10,113 bases of DNA, taken from the NCBI GenBank assembly GCA_050251615.1, contig JBFWMM010000059.1:1-10113 (forward strand), given 5' to 3'. Positions 7,292 to 10,113 of this stretch are shown here, in pieces; position 1 is the stretch's first letter; each line of letters starts with the position of its first letter. The DNA is from Sedimentisphaera sp050251615 (GTDB lineage: Bacteria > Planctomycetota > Phycisphaerae > Sedimentisphaerales > Sedimentisphaeraceae). A program made the position numbers and the translations under genes. The notes under the pieces are model-generated. The model ran no database searches. It saw nothing but the letters and a program-made list of their open reading frames with translations, and had not been told where the DNA came from.

Positions 7292-9004
7292 CTATTCACA
7301 TTGTAAATTTAAGACCGGCTCTCCGAAGAGGGTCCAGTCACCATCATTCCTGTCATCACTCTCGATTGTCGCGAGAGTAAGAAATCTGTCCTGCGGTTCA
7401 ATTTGAACAGTTATCACTGCCGGCTCGTCAAGATACGAAATGTCTTTTCGAGAAAATTTTTCAACCCCGTCAACAATGACATAGAAAGATGCTTTCGGCG
7501 TTTTTACTTCAGGGAATTGTCTTACTCGTTTGATAGCTTCAGCATAATCGCCATAGGTCGCAGACAGGCCGCATTCAGCCGTAAGGCCCCCGATTTCCAT
7601 TTGCGTATAGTCTCGAATCGCCTGCAAGTCGAAAGTTATGCCCTGATTTGCATGGATGTAAATCGCCGAATGCTCACTTGTGCCATATTGAGTGTCTCCC
7701 AGCCGCAATAAGTGACGCGGGACGGCGTTATCGTTCTGCTTATGCCAGGCACCGTTTAAGATTCCAAGGTAATACTTACCGCTGGTAGCACCAAAATCAA
7801 ATTCATCTTCGTTGTTCGTAGAGTTAATTTGTGTCAACCCGTATGGGACAAATACCCCATCTACAAATGGATTGCCCTCGACAACCGCAAATGGTGCGGG
7901 TTTAGTATAGGCAACGATATTGCTCAGCAATTCCGTCTGCCCTTCGTGATTGATACCATAATCAAGCCGCCCCTTTCCAAAGCCGTTCCCGCCACCGACA
8001 ATATCAGCCAATTCTATTTTTGCTTCGCCGCGCCATACAAAGTTTGTGTCAGAATCAATCGACCTTACAAATGTTTCTTTCTCTACGGGAACTTCAGAGA
8101 CCTCGAAATTGAAGGCATTGTACTTCACAGCTTTGCTTTCCGTTACGAGCATTGCTGTTTTGGCATCGCCTTTCGCCCCCGCGAACAATTGTGCCTTCCC
8201 CTTTGTTACGTGAAGCTGCGCGGAACCGTTAATTTCTGCTTGAATACCGAATTCTGTGCCCTGATCAACAACCCTGGTTGTAGGCGTCTCTATGAAAAAG
8301 CCCAGTCCCGTGTCAGATACCTTGCAGTAGAGTCTGCCGTATTCCATATAGACCCCGGAGCGCTCTATCGCAAACTTCGCAGGCCCTTCCGCTACGACGC
8401 TCACGCCCTCATCAAAACGGAACTCCGCAAAACCGCGGTCAAGCAGATACAGGCCTTTGTTTGTACGGAGACGATCACCGGTTTTGAGGCTGGCGCCAAG
8501 CCATTTTGTGTTTATCTGGTCTGTTACCGTTGCCACATCTACACTGTACGACTTTTCCGCGAGAAAATTCAGGCAGACCAACAGCAGGACAACCGCGGCA
8601 CAGGCCGAAAGCGTCAATTTATTGCCGCGGCTCATTTTACGCTTTTCTGGTTTGACGCTGACGCACTCACGCAAAACCTCACGTTCCTCCGTTCGCTGCA
8701 CAGCCGGCGCATTTTTCTCCATTTCCGCCAGCTCGTGTAAAATCATCAAGTCCAGTATGTCCGCATCCGTAGCACTGCCTGAAACAGCAGAACTTTCCTT
8801 CTCTGATTTCGTGGCCGAAGCCACCTGACAATACCTCAAGTCCGAACAGATAGACATATAGTCGATATATATATTGCAAGCTTCAGGGCTGCTCGAGAGC
8901 AATTGGTCGAGCTTGGCGAATTCCTGCTCATTAATAGAGCCTTCGCAAAGTGCGTTCAACAGTGCGTGGAGTTCTTTTTGCAGTTCATTTTTCATAGTTA
9001 TCAT
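7292..9004 (-). CDS. FecR-like transmembrane anti-sigma factor/sensor with C-terminal NPCBM-like domain
   Basis: 570 residues. Residues 1-129 are predicted cytoplasmic and resemble the planctomycete FecR N-terminus (INEQEFAKLDQLLSSSPEACNIYIDYM), likely the sigma-binding part. One membrane helix lies at about 130-149 (LTLSACAAVVLLLVCLNFLA), preceded by a basic KPEKRKMSRGNK stretch that favours a cytoplasmic N-terminus. The FecR domain covers about 155-290, with TPTTRVVDQGTEFGIQ (240-255) and LHVTKGKAQLF (264-274) as family hallmarks. The C-terminal region (about 330-570) resembles NPCBM/NEW2-type domains (HSAIYIHANQGITFDL; SFYVIVDGVEKFSRKDI; DGDWTLFGEPVL), suggesting sugar binding outside the membrane. 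The gene starts 12 bases after the sigma-factor stop, the normal order for a sigma/anti-sigma pair. ATG codons at 9004 and 8995 are both possible starts, and neither has a strong ribosome site, so translational coupling is likely. The NPCBM assignment is less sure than FecR. Confidence 0.88.
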   Translation of the reverse strand: MITMKNELQKELHALLNALCEGSINEQEFAKLDQLLSSSPEACNIYIDYMSICSDLRYCQVASATKSEKESSAVSGSATDADILDLMILHELAEMEKNAPAVQRTEEREVLRECVSVKPEKRKMSRGNKLTLSACAAVVLLLVCLNFLAEKSYSVDVATVTDQINTKWLGASLKTGDRLRTNKGLYLLDRGFAEFRFDEGVSVVAEGPAKFAIERSGVYMEYGRLYCKVSDTGLGFFIETPTTRVVDQGTEFGIQAEINGSAQLHVTKGKAQLFAGAKGDAKTAMLVTESKAVKYNAFNFEVSEVPVEKETFVRSIDSDTNFVWRGEAKIELADIVGGGNGFGKGRLDYGINHEGQTELLSNIVAYTKPAPFAVVEGNPFVDGVFVPYGLTQINSTNNEDEFDFGATSGKYYLGILNGAWHKQNDNAVPRHLLRLGDTQYGTSEHSAIYIHANQGITFDLQAIRDYTQMEIGGLTAECGLSATYGDYAEAIKRVRQFPEVKTPKASFYVIVDGVEKFSRKDISYLDEPAVITVQIEPQDRFLTLATIESDDRNDGDWTLFGEPVLNLQCE

Positions 9005-9016
9005 CGTATAATGGAT

Positions 9017-9565
9017 TTAATCCATATCGTTTCTGACGCAATTAAACAACATAACACGAATCCGGTAAAGACGGTTATAGATGGAATTTACGCTTAATCC
9101 GATATTCTCGGACATGCTTTTCAATGTAGAATTCACTTCATAGCGGAGGGTGAGCAGGTGCCTGTCTCGCGGGGGGAGTTTCTTGATGCAACATCTGAGC
9201 CTGTCGAGATGCCTGTCATCGTCATTCTGAATCCTTCTGAGAGAGAGCTGCTCTAAACTTTGCAACGTGCTGTCGCTGAATAAGCGCTTGTCGCGCTTGG
9301 CCTGCTTGATCTGGTCTAATACCCTGTACTTGGCGATGGTCAGAGCCCAGGCGAGAAAGTTTGTGCCTTCGCGGAATTCGTCGAATCGCTCCCACATATA
9401 CGACACAGTCTCCTGAATAATATCGTCAACCAGACTTTCATCAGGAAACAGCGAATAAACGTACCGGTATAAGCGCCTCTGAACATCCACCGAGTACAAA
9501 CTCATAAAAAGTTGCCCGCGCTGCTTCAGATCACTGTAATGGTTGTCCCGGTTTTTCTCTGCCAT
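9017..9565 (-). CDS. ECF-type RNA polymerase sigma-70 factor (Rhodopirellula/Verrucomicrobium family)
   Basis: 182 residues from the ATG at 9565. Region 2 spans about 22-85, with the core helix and -10 recognition part (LVDDIIQETVSYMWERFDEF, then GTNFLAWALTIAKYRVLDQIK). Region 4, a helix-turn-helix for the -35 element, spans about 121-175 (LPPRDRHLLTLRYEVNSTLKSMSENIGLSVNSIYNRLYRIR). Regions 1.2 and 3 are absent, as in ECF factors. The 'ETxxxxWxxFDEFxxGTNFLAWA' pattern fits the Rhodopirellula/Verrucomicrobium-type family. The frame stays open 18 codons further to a TTG at 9619. That start is disfavoured because it is a rare codon, would overlap the candidate -10 element and palindrome, and adds a Cys-rich non-conserved tail; the ATG at 9565 has GAGAAA upstream. 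It heads the operon directly before the FecR gene, so it is probably held inactive by FecR and may be autoregulated. Confidence 0.92.
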   Translation of the reverse strand: MAEKNRDNHYSDLKQRGQLFMSLYSVDVQRRLYRYVYSLFPDESLVDDIIQETVSYMWERFDEFREGTNFLAWALTIAKYRVLDQIKQAKRDKRLFSDSTLQSLEQLSLRRIQNDDDRHLDRLRCCIKKLPPRDRHLLTLRYEVNSTLKSMSENIGLSVNSIYNRLYRIRVMLFNCVRNDMD

Positions 9566-9598
9566 TTGCCATTTTTCTCGTTTGTACGAATTAATCGG

Positions 9599-9615
9599 GT
9601 ACAGACAAACTGTAC
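9599..9615. promoter_or_regulatory. Perfect palindrome GTACAG-N5-CTGTAC, possible operator
   Basis: A 6-bp perfect inverted repeat with a 5-base AT-rich spacer. It lies 34 bases upstream of the preferred sigma start and immediately downstream of the candidate -10 element. The position suits a repressor site or an mRNA 5' hairpin. The binding protein is unknown. Confidence 0.4.
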
Positions 9616-9617
9616 AC

Positions 9618-9646
9618 AATGTAAGTCTTCAAGTCTCATAAATCAA
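9618..9646 (-). promoter_or_regulatory. Candidate promoter of the sigma/FecR operon
   Basis: On the minus strand TTGATT (9641-9646) and TACATT (9618-9623) are separated by exactly 17 bases, each matching four of six positions of the housekeeping -35/-10 consensus. The surrounding 9620-9680 is AT-rich. The promoter would initiate near 9610, upstream of the ATG at 9565. The operon may instead use its own ECF-dependent promoter, whose consensus I cannot recognise. Confidence 0.3.
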
Positions 9647-9681
9647 TGCAAAGAAAATTTAATTATTTTAGATTTTCGCAA

Positions 9682-9701
9682 AAAAGCTCTCAACAGCTTT
9701 T
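9682..9701 (-). terminator. Weak terminator-like hairpin at the end of nspC
   Basis: On the minus strand AAAAGCT (9695-9701) pairs with AGCTTTT (9682-9688) around a 6-base loop, and the T run continues past the stem to 9680. It overlaps the first base position of the nspC stop codon (9701-9703). The stem is AT-rich and short, so termination may be partial and some transcripts may read into the sigma operon. Confidence 0.5.
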
Positions 9702-10113
9702 CAGGAGAGTCTGGTTTTGAAATCTTCATAACCGAAGCGGCGCCGGACAACTGCCCTGCCGGCATCAAGTATTACGATGTCGGGCAGGTTGATGCCGTTG
9801 AATGTATTGTTCTTGACCATTGAATAGTGAGCCATATCGTGAAATATGAGCCGGCTGCCTATTTCAAGTGGCTTATCGAAGGAGTATTCCCCTATCACAT
9901 CCCCCGCCAGACAGCTCGGGCCGGCAAAGCGGTATGTATATTTTTTTACTCCCGGCTCTGCGGAATCTGTTACCATGGGCCTGTATGGCATCTCAAGCAC
10001 ATCCGGCATATGCGCTGCCGCGCTCGTATCAAGCACTGCTACCGGCATATCCCTCTCGACTATATCAAGAACAGACGCCACGAGGAAGCCCGTATTGAGA
10101 GCTATCGCCTCGC
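9701..10113 (-). CDS. nspC: Carboxynorspermidine decarboxylase, C-terminal part
   Basis: The frame runs open to the window edge, giving about 137 C-terminal residues; the start is outside. NspC is a PLP enzyme of the alanine racemase fold III group. It decarboxylates carboxynorspermidine or carboxyspermidine to norspermidine or spermidine in the cytosol. Visible family signatures are AIALNTGFLVASVLDI, AVLDTSAAAHMPDVLEMPYRP, the active-site loop GPSCLAGDVIGEYSFD (Cys and Asp that contact the substrate from the partner subunit), and FHDMAHYSMVKNNTFNGI, containing the Tyr near PLP. The ending ILDAGRAVVRRRFGYEDFKTRL is also usual. The protein terminates at TGA 9701-9703, inside a weak terminator-like hairpin. 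It is a housekeeping polyamine gene on the same strand as the sigma operon but probably a separate unit. The catalytic Lys that binds PLP lies in the missing N-terminal part. Confidence 0.93.
   Translation of the reverse strand, partial: EAIALNTGFLVASVLDIVERDMPVAVLDTSAAAHMPDVLEMPYRPMVTDSAEPGVKKYTYRFAGPSCLAGDVIGEYSFDKPLEIGSRLIFHDMAHYSMVKNNTFNGINLPDIVILDAGRAVVRRRFGYEDFKTRLS

Noticed and set aside
7829..8740. 303-codon open frame on the + strand
   Set aside because: It lies wholly antisense to the FecR-like gene, which has clear domain signatures. Its composition is Cys/Arg-rich, with no recognisable motif or ribosome site.

Overview
The window most likely comes from a member of the Planctomycetota, class Phycisphaerae (Sedimentisphaerales-like). 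This is inferred from gene content, not from a marker gene. The pointers are a pseudopilin tail of the H-X9-DG kind, a sigma factor of the Rhodopirellula/Verrucomicrobium type, a FecR protein with a planctomycete-style C-terminal lectin-like domain, secreted LamG/Ig proteins ending in dockerin-like 'VDLxDFAxFAxxWL' repeats, a PEP-CTERM protein, and a carboxynorspermidine decarboxylase.

Layout. The left edge (1-173, + strand) is the end of a pseudopilin-like gene. It is separated by a strong bidirectional terminator (198-236) from a convergent block of six genes that fills almost all the rest on the minus strand. In transcription order the block is: ECF-type sigma factor (9565-9017), FecR-like transmembrane anti-sigma/sensor (9004-7292), a 738-aa secreted multidomain protein (7274-5058), a 232-aa PEP-CTERM protein (4965-4267), a 581-aa secreted multidomain protein (4198-2453) and a GH78 alpha-L-rhamnosidase (2437-254). 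Most junctions are 12-17 bases. The two junctions flanking the PEP-CTERM gene are longer (68 and 92 bases), and each contains a clear inverted repeat. Upstream on the same strand, the right edge holds the C-terminal third of nspC (9701-10113). A weak terminator-like hairpin and a 135-base region with a candidate promoter and a perfect GTACAG-N5-CTGTAC palindrome lie between nspC and the sigma gene.

How the genes may work together (inference). The sigma factor and FecR protein form a cell-surface signalling pair. The periplasmic part of FecR may sense a carbohydrate and release the sigma factor, which may drive its own operon. The operon supplies a secreted rhamnosidase and three exported proteins that share one N-terminal domain but have different C-terminal ends: PEP-CTERM, a two-repeat dockerin-like end, and a degenerate one-repeat dockerin-like end. 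The locus looks like a small rhamnoside/rhamnose-polysaccharide utilisation unit without its own transporter. The most novel element is the shared ~190-residue N-terminal domain, which I do not recognise as a named family, and its shuffling onto different sorting ends.
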